Source: Chloroflexota bacterium
GTDB taxonomy: Bacteria > Chloroflexota > Anaerolineae > Aggregatilineales > Phototrophicaceae
NCBI GenBank assembly: GCA_011523545.1
Contig: WTGN01000014.1
Span: 1 to 64,000, forward strand
DNA: 64,000 bases
Direction: 5' to 3'
Shown: positions 17,893 to 25,425 of the stretch, piece after piece
Numbering within the stretch: the stretch's first letter is position 1
How the letters are laid out: each line of letters starts with the position of its first letter
Position numbers and translations under genes: made by a program
Notes under the pieces: model-generated
The model's input: the letters and a program-made list of their open reading frames with translations, nothing else
Told to the model about the DNA's origin: nothing
Databases searched by the model: none

Positions 17893-18567
17893 TCACGGGC
17901 TCTTGAGATAGACCGGCATCACGCGAGCGGCCGGGAAGGCGCCCGCATCGTTTTCGCGCAGACGGCGCCAGGCGATCTTGGCCAGATAACCGGCGCGGCG
18001 AAGGCTTTGGGCGGCCGGCGCCAGGTCAATTGCCGCGCCCGCATCTTGCGCTTGTCGAATCTGTTCCAGGCCGGCCGTCGAGACTTCGCCGCACAAGCGG
18101 AACGGCTGGTCAATCGTTGACAGAACAGTCGCCCAATCGCTGATTTGGGGCGAACGCCGCTCGACCCAGGCGGCGCGCTCCACCCGGTATTCGGCCCAGA
18201 TGACGCGGTTGCGCCCGGCCGACACCGTCGCGATCAGGGGCACATCATCCCGGTGACTTGGCTGCGCCGCCAGAACTGTCGCCAGCGTCGTCACCGGCAC
18301 CAACGGGAGCTCAGTAGGCGCCGCCATGCCCTTGGCCAGCGCGACACCGATGCGCGTGCCGGTGTAAGAGCCGGGACCGACGGAAACCGCCAGAGCAGTC
18401 AAGTCGCCCGCCGTTACATTGACCTGCGCCATAATCTGCTGGACCAGGGGCGCCAGCAGCGCGCCATGCCGCCGGTCGGCGTGCAGCGTACACTCGGCCA
18501 GCAGGGCATCGCCATCATGGAGCGCGATGCTCAGCAGCGGCGTCGCCGTGTCAAGCGCCAGCAACAT
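17893..18567 (-). CDS. tsaB: tRNA t6A37 modification protein TsaB
   Basis: A 224-residue ASKHA-fold protein that pairs with TsaD in making threonylcarbamoyl-adenosine at position 37 of ANN-decoding tRNAs. The N-terminus LLALDTATPLLSIAL and the diagnostic VSVGPGSYTGTRIGVALAKG are clear. The gene overlaps the 3' end of tsaE by 17 bases on the same strand, a frequent arrangement for these two. tsaD and tsaC are not in the window. A RimI domain, fused in some relatives, is absent. Confidence 0.95.
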   Translation of the reverse strand: MLLALDTATPLLSIALHDGDALLAECTLHADRRHGALLAPLVQQIMAQVNVTAGDLTALAVSVGPGSYTGTRIGVALAKGMAAPTELPLVPVTTLATVLAAQPSHRDDVPLIATVSAGRNRVIWAEYRVERAAWVERRSPQISDWATVLSTIDQPFRLCGEVSTAGLEQIRQAQDAGAAIDLAPAAQSLRRAGYLAKIAWRRLRENDAGAFPAARVMPVYLKSP

Positions 18568-19093
18568 GGGCGGTCTGCGTCAGCTTGCGCCGGAGCGCCT
18601 TGATGAGCGCTGTGTAGCGTCCGCCGCGGGCCTGCAGAATTAGCTCGCGCCCGTCATCTTGGCGCGGCAGGATATCGATCCAGAGGCGGGCCGCCGGCAA
18701 GAGCTCCAGGATGCGCTCCGGCCATTCGAAGATGATCGAGGCGCCGCTATCCAGGATTTCGTGGATGCCCAGGCTTTCGGCGTCGCGCGCGCCGCTGATG
18801 CGATAGAGATCAAGGTGATAGAGCCGCCCGCCGTCTGTGGGACGCTCGTGCTCATGGACCAGATTGTAGGTCGGGCTGGTTAATGGCGGGGACGCGCCCC
18901 AGCCGGCGCCTATGCCGCGACTGAGCACGGTTTTGCCCGCGCCCAATTCGCCGGCCAGACAAATGACATCGCCCGGCTCCAGGAGACGACCCAGCGTGAA
19001 ACCGATAGCTTCCGTTCGCCTGGCCGTTTCGCCGTTGATATGCAATTCGCATTGGCGCAAGGCGGCCGCCGGCTGGCAGTTTTCTGTGCACAT
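18551..19093 (-). CDS. tsaE: tRNA t6A37 modification ATPase TsaE
   Basis: A 180-residue P-loop ATPase that drives turnover of the TsaBD complex. Walker A is GELGAGKTVLSRGIG, the switch-like TSPTYNLVHEH follows, and the YHLDLYRI and IIFEWPERI motifs are typical. There is no ribosome site. A perfect TATAAT ends exactly seven bases before the ATG, so the mRNA probably starts at the A of the start codon (leaderless). The gene is first of the tsaE-tsaB pair. Confidence 0.94.
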   Translation of the reverse strand: MCTENCQPAAALRQCELHINGETARRTEAIGFTLGRLLEPGDVICLAGELGAGKTVLSRGIGAGWGASPPLTSPTYNLVHEHERPTDGGRLYHLDLYRISGARDAESLGIHEILDSGASIIFEWPERILELLPAARLWIDILPRQDDGRELILQARGGRYTALIKALRRKLTQTAHVAGA

Positions 19094-19100
19094 GCGCGCG

Positions 19101-19106
19101 ATTATA
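19101..19106 (-). promoter_or_regulatory. TATAAT box of a probable leaderless tsaE transcript
   Basis: Read on the minus strand, TATAAT is followed by seven bases (CGCGCGC) and the ATG. A -10 hexamer normally ends seven bases before the transcription start, which puts +1 on the A of the ATG. No Shine-Dalgarno sequence is present. The -35 region is weak. Confidence 0.55.
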
Positions 19107-19174
19107 CACCGTCGCCGAACGTAATTTGACCGCGGGTCTCATCATTGATTTGCGAGAATGCGTCGTGGATGGGC

Positions 19175-20911
19175 TCAGCCCGGCTTGAGCAGGTGGATCG
19201 CGCCGAAGCGCCGAACTTGAAAGCGTTCCAGATCGTAGCGCTGCAAGCCGGGCGGAGACGTGAACACATAATCGGGATCCTCAGCGAGGCCGAGCGGGCT
19301 GAGGTTGCTGTTCTCCAGCTCGTAATAGGAGGCCAGCAGAAAATCAAAGGCCATGCCGAGACGGTAGCTCTCGTCAACGGTGCTCCAGGGCAGGACCCAC
19401 CAATGCTGGGACATTTCCGGCAGCAGGTCGTAGCTGACGGTGATCGCCTTGCCGTCGCTCCAATCGGAGGCGATCCAGCCGGCGGCGTCGTCCATGTTGC
19501 TGTACAAGCTGAGGTTCTGGCCCGAGTGCCTCGCCCGATCGTGATTTGCGACGCGGATGACCGTATCGCAAGCGCCCAGAGCGGCGTAAAGCAGAATGAG
19601 CGCGGCCGCCAGCGCTTGCAGCTTCCGCCGAGCTGCGAGGGTGTGGATGCCATAGGCGCAGATCAGGAATTGCAAGCCGATGAGGGCATAATAATAGCTT
19701 TGCTGGCCATCAGGATCGGCGCGGGCGAGGACAAGGCCGACGATGAATAGCAGCGTGAAGAGCAGCAAGAACAGATTGCGGCCGGCGGGCGAGCCCAGCA
19801 GGCTGTTCTGCCGCAGGCGCAACGCCGTGATGAGCGATCGCTGATTCGCCGTGGATGCCGCGCGCTGCGAGCGGGTGGCTTGCAGGAACTGGTACAGCGC
19901 GTGAACAATGCCGAGCCAAAAGCAGGCTTCCAGCAGAAAGCGCAGCAGCGTGAAGAGCGCGTGCAAGAGGGGCTGATGGCCGCGCAGATTGCCCAGGTCG
20001 GTGTTGAAGACCTGGCGCAAACCAGCGATGACTTGCAGCGGAGTTTCGAGCAGCCGGGTGATGCCGCGCTCAAGGCGTGTCTCAGTTTCTTCAGTCGAGC
20101 CCTCATCAACTGAAGCGGGGACGGCAGTCTGCTGGATGCGTGGAGCCGGCTTGAGATGATCATATTCGGCCAGCACCTCGGCGCTGATGGTGTTGCGCCG
20201 GCTGAAAAAGGCTTTCAGGTCGACAAGATTCACCCGCGCCTCATAAGCCAGGTAGGGCGCGAGCATCACAGCTGAAACGAGAAGGCCGACCAGCACTGCG
20301 CGGCGATTGACGGGGAGGCGCAACACGATAATCATGAGCGCGATAACAGCGTAGAGCAGCACCGCGGAAAAATGGGTCATGAAGGCGGCGGTCGCCAGGA
20401 TCAATGTCAGCGCCCCCGTCCAGGCCCAATGCTCCCGTTTCCAGCGATAGAGCAGAAAGGCGACAAACGCAAAGAAGCCCGGCAGCTGCATTTGGGCCCA
20501 GGCGGTGTAGGCGCTGGCGATGCCCACCTCGCTGAAGGTGAACAGGGCGGCTGCCAGCAGGCCGGCGCGGCGATCGAACATTTCCCCGCCGAGCCTGAAT
20601 ATGATGCAGGTGGTCAACAGGTTGAGGCTGAGTTGGGTCCCGAGCAGCACAAGCTTGACATTGTTGCTGATCAGCAAAGCCGGGATCTGCATCCAAACCA
20701 GGAAGGGCATATTGAAGGCGGCGACGCTGGACAGCGTGCCAACAGCGGGAAATGGGCCGCCTTGCAGCCAGGCCTGGCCGCGGGCAATGAGCGGCACGTA
20801 GTCCACTTCCCAAGTCATGAGCTGTGAACTGTAGACTTTTAGCGCGGCGCCGGCCAAGAGTATCAGCGCGAAGCCCAAGGTTATGAATCGCTGTTTGCCG
20901 GCAGTTCGCAT
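19175..20911 (-). CDS. GT-C-like polytopic glycosyltransferase (GT39/PMT-like)
   Basis: A 578-residue membrane protein. A first helix (GFALILLAGAALKVYSS) is followed by an acidic loop with WEVDYVPLIARG, where GT-C enzymes carry catalytic acidic residues. About ten further membrane helices lie between 60 and 430, interrupted by a soluble stretch at about 230-300. The C-terminal 150 residues are soluble and extracytoplasmic by topology. It probably transfers a sugar from a polyprenyl-phosphate donor to a protein or glycan at the outer face; acceptor unknown. A TATAAT at 20940-20945 gives a short leader. It is transcribed separately from tsaE, about 80 bases downstream. Confidence 0.75.
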   Translation of the reverse strand: MRTAGKQRFITLGFALILLAGAALKVYSSQLMTWEVDYVPLIARGQAWLQGGPFPAVGTLSSVAAFNMPFLVWMQIPALLISNNVKLVLLGTQLSLNLLTTCIIFRLGGEMFDRRAGLLAAALFTFSEVGIASAYTAWAQMQLPGFFAFVAFLLYRWKREHWAWTGALTLILATAAFMTHFSAVLLYAVIALMIIVLRLPVNRRAVLVGLLVSAVMLAPYLAYEARVNLVDLKAFFSRRNTISAEVLAEYDHLKPAPRIQQTAVPASVDEGSTEETETRLERGITRLLETPLQVIAGLRQVFNTDLGNLRGHQPLLHALFTLLRFLLEACFWLGIVHALYQFLQATRSQRAASTANQRSLITALRLRQNSLLGSPAGRNLFLLLFTLLFIVGLVLARADPDGQQSYYYALIGLQFLICAYGIHTLAARRKLQALAAALILLYAALGACDTVIRVANHDRARHSGQNLSLYSNMDDAAGWIASDWSDGKAITVSYDLLPEMSQHWWVLPWSTVDESYRLGMAFDFLLASYYELENSNLSPLGLAEDPDYVFTSPPGLQRYDLERFQVRRFGAIHLLKPG

Positions 20912-20939
20912 GAATATTCCGCCCTAGAGTGACAGAGCA

Positions 20940-20945
20940 ATTATA
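20940..20945 (-). promoter_or_regulatory. TATAAT box for the GT-C-like gene
   Basis: Minus-strand TATAAT, 28 bases before ATG 20911, predicts a leader of about 22 bases that carries a weak GGAAT ribosome site. No good -35 hexamer is seen. Confidence 0.45.
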
Positions 20946-21046
20946 GTATCACAGCGGGAGCGCGACACAGGGCAGCGTCCTCGCTTGAGCGTCGCGCTCA
21001 ACTGGGCTATACTGCCCTAAGAGAGCACAATGAGGCTTGCTGGCGA

Positions 21047-21469
21047 GTGTCGAGAGTGAAGGCGAAAAAGGGCGAGAAACGCGCGCGCGCGCTGGAAGCG
21101 GCCCTGCGCCGGCTGGGCCTGGTGGCCGAGGGGGTAAAGACATGCGTGGTCGTCAATGAAGACGGCTTCGCCCTGGCGGCTTATCCGGCTGAAAATGAGA
21201 GCGGCCCGAGTCATGATCCGCTGAACGCGGCGCAGGTGGCCGCGGTTTCGGCGACATTGGCGGCGCTGGCGGAAAGAAGCCTTGACCGCTTGGCCCAGGG
21301 CGATATGGGGCGGCTGCTGCTGGAAGGGGAAGCGGGCACGCTGCTCAGCTGCCCGGCCGGCGATGTGTCGCTGGCGCTGCTGGCGGAAAAAGACGCCAAC
21401 TTGGGCCAGGTCCTCTTCGCCGCCCAGAAGACCGCGGTCGAGATCGAAAGCATCCTCGCCGACGGCTGA
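21047..21469 (+). CDS. roadblock/LC7-domain protein
   Basis: A 140-residue protein of the roadblock/LC7 (Ras regulator-like) family. The core motif is VAEGVKTCVVVNEDGFALAA followed by a helix with NAAQVAAVSATLAALAER and a strand with LLSCPAGDVSLALLAEKD, the usual layout for this fold. A lysine- and arginine-rich N-terminal helix precedes it. The start is GTG 21047 or GTG 21056; a TATACT box lies at 21008. Roadblock proteins regulate small GTPases such as MglA; no GTPase gene is nearby. Confidence 0.75.
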   Translation: MSRVKAKKGEKRARALEAALRRLGLVAEGVKTCVVVNEDGFALAAYPAENESGPSHDPLNAAQVAAVSATLAALAERSLDRLAQGDMGRLLLEGEAGTLLSCPAGDVSLALLAEKDANLGQVLFAAQKTAVEIESILADG

Positions 21470-21505
21470 AACCGGCCGGCTTAGGATTCGTCCCGCGCCG
21501 CAGAC

Positions 21506-22027
21506 TTAGACCTTGTGAAAAGCCGGGTGAAAGCGAACATGCCCGCGAAGGCCGCCGGGCGCGCCCTCATGCAGGATCGCCACCATAAAATGCTCATGGG
21601 GTCCGCCTGGCTCGACATAATCCGAGCTGAAACCGAGCGGTAGAGCCGGCTGATAGCCAAAGCGGGGATAGTAGCGCGGGCTCCCGACCAGGAAGAGCAG
21701 TCCGTAGCCCATGTCGCGCATCGCCGCCAAGCCGGCGCGCGCCAACGCCGAGCCGATGCCTCTGCCCTGCAGCGCCGGTTCTACGCCGATCGGCCCCAGG
21801 GCGGGACAGCGGTGGACGCGGGCGCCGTCGGTGACTGTGACCAGACTGTAGGCGGCATGCCCGACTATGTTGTCATTCAGTTCCGCCACCTGGGATAGCA
21901 GCAGCGCGCCCTCCGCCCGCAGCAAGTTGACGAGCTCGGCATGGGCGTCGCCTTCAAAAGCGGCCGCTTCAATCGCGTATATGGCGTCAATGTCTGCTTG
22001 TGTTTCGCCCCGTATTGTGATTGACAT
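21506..22027 (-). CDS. GNAT-family N-acetyltransferase
   Basis: A 173-residue acetyltransferase of the predicted YhbS-like type. The acetyl-CoA site is IGVEPALQGRGIGSALARAG, followed by FLVGSPRYYPRFGYQPA, a motif characteristic of this subgroup. The N-terminal IRGETQADIDAIYAIEAAAF is standard. ATG 22027 has GAGGACA upstream and is preferred to a start 20 codons earlier. The acceptor is unknown; some relatives modify small molecules or antibiotics. Confidence 0.88.
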   Translation of the reverse strand: MSITIRGETQADIDAIYAIEAAAFEGDAHAELVNLLRAEGALLLSQVAELNDNIVGHAAYSLVTVTDGARVHRCPALGPIGVEPALQGRGIGSALARAGLAAMRDMGYGLLFLVGSPRYYPRFGYQPALPLGFSSDYVEPGGPHEHFMVAILHEGAPGGLRGHVRFHPAFHKV

Positions 22028-22154
22028 AGAGTGTCCTCGTCCAAAAGCTGGCAACGGGCTGGCTGCGGCATTTCCATTGCAATGCAAGCGTCCATCGATC
22101 AGAATATCGCTGGTTTGCCATTATTCAAGGTTAGTATCTCAGCGAGGCGCTTGC

Positions 22155-22478
22155 ATGGCCAGACAAAAATTCCTCTACCTCAACACAACCGGCCACCGCA
22201 GCGGCCAAAGCCACGCGATCGAAATCTGGTATGTGGAGCACGAGGGCTGCTACTACATCGTCTCCGAGAAGCGCGAGGCCGCTCACTGGGTGCGGAATAT
22301 CCGCGCCGAGCCCGCCGTTGGCTTCAGCCTGGGTTACAGCTGGGATGATCGCGGCGCCGCCGTCGACGGCAGGGCATTCTTTCCGGCGGACGCGGAGGTG
22401 ATCGCCGCCATCAAAGCCAAAATGGATGCTAAATACGGCTGGAGCAATGGTCTGATCGTCGGGATCCGCGCCGATTGA
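22155..22478 (+). CDS. short deazaflavin-dependent nitroreductase-family protein
   Basis: A 107-residue protein related to the DUF385/Ddn family: LYLNTTGHRSGQSHAIEIWY aligns with the TTKGRNSGQPRHIVIEY region of the product at 15597-16220, and REAAHWVRNIRAEPAV with its WYRNIQ region. Unlike that protein it has no hydrophobic tail and is about the minimal length of the split barrel. ATG 22155 has GAGG at 8 bases. Cofactor use (F420 or FMN) is inferred from family only. Confidence 0.8.
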   Translation: MARQKFLYLNTTGHRSGQSHAIEIWYVEHEGCYYIVSEKREAAHWVRNIRAEPAVGFSLGYSWDDRGAAVDGRAFFPADAEVIAAIKAKMDAKYGWSNGLIVGIRAD

Positions 22479-22500
22479 AGGCGCCGGGCGCGTCTCAGGC

Positions 22501-23694
22501 TTACGATTCGAGCCAGCGGGTGGCCGCATCGCCGTCAGCCAGCCAGACCGGGCCGATATCGCTGACGTGGGCGCGCCACCAGCGTTGCGCTCCGGCGCAA
22601 ACCGGGCCGCCAACAAGCCGCAGCGAATCCCCGGGCGCCGCCTGCGCGATGACTGTGGTGGCGGTGTCCGGCCGCGCATGCAAGTTGATCCCCGCGGCCG
22701 CTGACGGGCTCACACGAGCGAGCATGCCGACCTGCAAGGCTGTCGCGGGCAAGCCGTCGCAACTGGTGTCGATGCTGAATTCCAGCGAATCGACCGGTTC
22801 CGTCTCCAAGGCATAAAGGATGGCGGCGGCATAATTGCCTTCGTCGGCGCTGCCCAGCCAAAAGTTGTAATGCCCGGCGGACGGAAGACTGAAGCCGATG
22901 CCGGGGTTGGCGCCTTGACGGCCAGCGCTGCAGTGCCAGCCGCCATCGGCCGCGCGCGCTACCAGCATCATGTCGGCCGGGCTGTAAACCGCGAACCAGA
23001 TCTCGGCGAAGGACCCGTCTACGAGAATGCTGAAATCCGGCGCTTCGGAGACAAAACCGCGACAGGTTTCATCGGCGATGTAGTCGGCTGCTTGATTGCG
23101 CCCGCCGCCGATGATCTGCACAGTGAAGGGCGCGGGCTGGAAACCGGGCGACAAGGTGGCCTGGCCGTACAGGGGAGCGCGCGCGGGGTCGGGGCCGGTC
23201 GCTGTCGTGGGCAGGATTTCGGGGCCCGCTTCTGTAATGTACAGCGTGCTTTCGTCGAAGCCCTCTTCGGCGTAGCTGCCGATCCAGATGCGGTAGGCGC
23301 CGGGCAACGCGTTGTGGTAAACCAGCGCCGGATTCAAGCCGTTGCTGTCGTCATTGCAAGACCAACTGCCGTTGGGGGTATTGACAATCAGCGTCGTATC
23401 ACCCGCGCTGGCGCTCAGAAAGGTGATGCGCGGGAAATCGCTGGTCAGTTCAATCACAAAGTCGGGGTCGCGCGCCGCGTAGCCCAGGCAATTATCGCCC
23501 AGGCCGAGGGACTTCACGTTGATGTCGCCGCCGCTCAGCGCATCATGAATGAATGGAGATGGGGCGAAACCGGGCGCCAGCGCGTGGTTGCCGTAACGCG
23601 GGGCGCCGGCGGGATTGAGCGACGATTGCGCGCTGACCCCGCATACGGTCAAAATGATGATTGCCGCTGTGTAAATCGCTGCAGATTTGGACAT
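22501..23694 (-). CDS. secreted protein with two repeated beta domains and a C-terminal SH3-like domain
   Basis: A 397-residue exported protein with a signal peptide (residues 1-23). Two related domains follow, about 25-155 and 165-290. Both start with the pattern RYGNHALAPGF / LYGQATLSPGF, continue with a cysteine-containing GY or GF strand, PDF.I..T/DG.F, and end in GAYRIWIGS / GHYNFWLGS; they resemble PPC-like (pre-peptidase C-terminal) beta domains. Residues 315-390 look like an SH3 domain (INLHARPDTATTVIAQAAPG). No enzyme motif is seen; a surface-binding role is likely. A TATAAT box lies exactly seven bases before the ATG, so the mRNA is probably leaderless. Confidence 0.8.
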   Translation of the reverse strand: MSKSAAIYTAAIIILTVCGVSAQSSLNPAGAPRYGNHALAPGFAPSPFIHDALSGGDINVKSLGLGDNCLGYAARDPDFVIELTSDFPRITFLSASAGDTTLIVNTPNGSWSCNDDSNGLNPALVYHNALPGAYRIWIGSYAEEGFDESTLYITEAGPEILPTTATGPDPARAPLYGQATLSPGFQPAPFTVQIIGGGRNQAADYIADETCRGFVSEAPDFSILVDGSFAEIWFAVYSPADMMLVARAADGGWHCSAGRQGANPGIGFSLPSAGHYNFWLGSADEGNYAAAILYALETEPVDSLEFSIDTSCDGLPATALQVGMLARVSPSAAAGINLHARPDTATTVIAQAAPGDSLRLVGGPVCAGAQRWWRAHVSDIGPVWLADGDAATRWLES

Positions 23695-23701
23695 GCATTC
23701 A

Positions 23702-23707
23702 ATTATA
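23702..23707 (-). promoter_or_regulatory. TATAAT box of a probable leaderless transcript
   Basis: On the minus strand TATAAT is followed by TGAATGC and then the ATG of the secreted SH3-type gene. The seven-base spacing is identical to that at tsaE and predicts transcription starting at the start codon. No Shine-Dalgarno sequence is present. Confidence 0.55.
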
Positions 23708-23819
23708 CTCGACGCGTATCATGCGCGAAGCTCCCGCCAGCATCTGCCAGTTCCAGACATAGATTGTTGTAGCAACCCCTAAACGAGCCGCGGCCGCCTT
23801 CATCTCAAATGGCGTGAAA

Positions 23820-25222
23820 TCAGCCCGCCATCCCCTTCAAGATCTTGCGGATGCGCTTCCACAGGTCACTCGTCCAACTGCGTTTGATCGCGTCCAAAGC
23901 TTCGGAGGCCGAGATTTCGCCGGTTAAGCCGGCGCGCGCCGCCTCCCAGCCAGCCTGCCGACCCTTTTTGCCGGTAACATCGCGGTGGTGGATGATCTTG
24001 GCGTCGATCGTTGCCAGCAGATCGCTTATTGAAAGGTCTTGCAGCGAGGCGAGTGCCGGCAAGTCCGTGGGCGTAGCGGTAAACGTGGGCGTAGCGGTAG
24101 GCGCGGGCGTATTTGTTGGCGTAGACGATGGCGTTGGCGTTGACGAGGGGGCATTGGCGCCCCTTGGATTTGACGCCGACAGGAGTTCGCGCAGCTGAGT
24201 GTGCGTTGCTGAATCGCACATGGCTTCTTCCGGGAGGGGTTTCCAATCAGGATACGATACTGCGTTTGGAAGCCAGCTATACAAATGGCAGCTGCGCATC
24301 AGGATGTTCGTGGCCACCTGGACTAGAGAAAATCTCGGGGACTGGTTAGCAATTGAATGCAAGTTCATCGACCGTTCCAAAGTGCCCGTGCCGACATTGC
24401 CCGGGGATGCGCGAATCTTTAACGCGCCGTTGATCGCAAGGGTATACCATGCCGACGACTTGCTTTTGACCAGTTCCAAGGCGCGTTTTACCTGGTCACC
24501 AGAAACACGAGAGCCTTCAATGACAACGCCATCGACAGTCTCTTGCTTCGGTGAGAAGCACTGCCCAGCATTATCGTTGTATGTCCATTTCCCCATGATC
24601 TGGTCAAAGTCGAAGGTGCAATTCCAGCCGGCGAGACAGCAGTTGTCGATTTGTGTTGCTGTTGCAGTTGCCGTCGGGGTCTGGCCATCGGGCGGAGGGG
24701 ATGAACGATCTGTGACACATTCCCAACTGGTTCCAGCACCGGCACGCTGCACGACGCGGTCTGCCCCTGGATACAAGGCTTGGCAGCTTGCCAAGGCATC
24801 CGCCGCGTTATCGATATCACCTACACTGCCAAAATACTCGCGGGGCGGCTGATTCGCATCTTCATCTTTGGCACAGTCCCAGACTTTATCTTGCATTGGA
24901 TCATTCGGCCCGTCAAACCAGGCATGAGGCTGCCAGAGCAAGTTAATAGTGACGTCAGTGATGTTGGCTTGGCAAATAGCCAGCGCCGTCCGCGGATTGG
25001 CATCGTCGGCATAAGCGAGGCCGTGGGTAAGATAGTGACTGGCAAATAATCATGATCAACTTGGCAAGCGGAGTCTTTGAATACCTTAGCAGGACCCGCG
25101 GTAAAATCGGCGCCGCCCAGTTCAATGTACTGGGGCCCGCCCGCATCCTCGCCATAGTCGGTAGAGAAGATGCAGTCAGCAGCCTGTGACACCGGTAAAG
25201 TCATAAACAGAAGCGCGATCAA
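23820..25222 (-). pseudogene. frameshifted secreted protein gene, unknown function
   Basis: Two overlapping frames make one gene. The upstream frame (25222 to about 25048) encodes a signal peptide ending SQAAD and a region ending QVDHDYL. The downstream frame (from about 25043 to 23820) continues with FASHYLTHGLAYADD and runs about 400 residues. Adding one T to the T-run at 25044-25046 joins them. The protein has two similar short segments (TALAICQAN and DALASCQALYPGA), many cysteines, two Thr/Pro/Ala-rich linkers typical of surface proteins, and a basic C-terminus. The only in-frame start is TTG 25222 because a stop lies at 25262-25264, right where a palindromic repeat begins, so the N-terminus may also be damaged. 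No family is recognised. A sequencing error is possible. Confidence 0.65.
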
Positions 25223-25263
25223 GAGCAGCAGCCCGGCGACAGGAAGCCCACGAGAAGCTCTCT

Positions 25264-25290
25264 AGGGGCGAGCCGCCGGCTCGCCCGTAC
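25264..25290. repeat. GGGCGAGCC palindromic repeat
   Basis: GGGCGAGCC, three-base loop, GGCTCGCCC with flank AGGG/CGTAC. The 9-bp stem is perfect. It abuts the truncated 5' end of the frameshifted secreted gene. Confidence 0.75.
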
Positions 25291-25293
25291 ACA

Positions 25294-25371
25294 CCGCAAA
25301 TTCATGACACCCGTGCGCACCGCGAATTCATAACGCTAGTACGCGCCGCAAGTTCATGACAGGGCTTGCCG
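25294..25371. repeat. three imperfect 26-base direct repeats
   Basis: The units start at 25294, 25320 and 25346 and share CCGC-R-A-R-TTCATRAC in their first half; the second halves diverge. They fill most of the gap before the GH116 gene's stop codon. There are no spacers, so this is not a CRISPR array. Confidence 0.55.
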
Positions 25372-25425
25372 CCCGTCGACAGCGCAAGCGAGCGTTTCAT
25401 TGCCGCGCGCAGAGAGACTGAAATC

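Noticed and set aside
22870..23772. Plus-strand open frame of 300 codons
   Set aside because: Antisense to the secreted SH3-type protein, which has a signal peptide, repeated domains and a promoter.
25294..25371. Possible CRISPR array from regular 26-base repeats
   Set aside because: Only three imperfect units in direct contact, no spacers, and no cas genes.
25344..25372. Fourth copy of the GGC-TGACAGGGC hairpin
   Set aside because: CATGACAGGGC is present with a short imperfect stem, but it is part of the 26-base direct repeats and lacks the GGC context.
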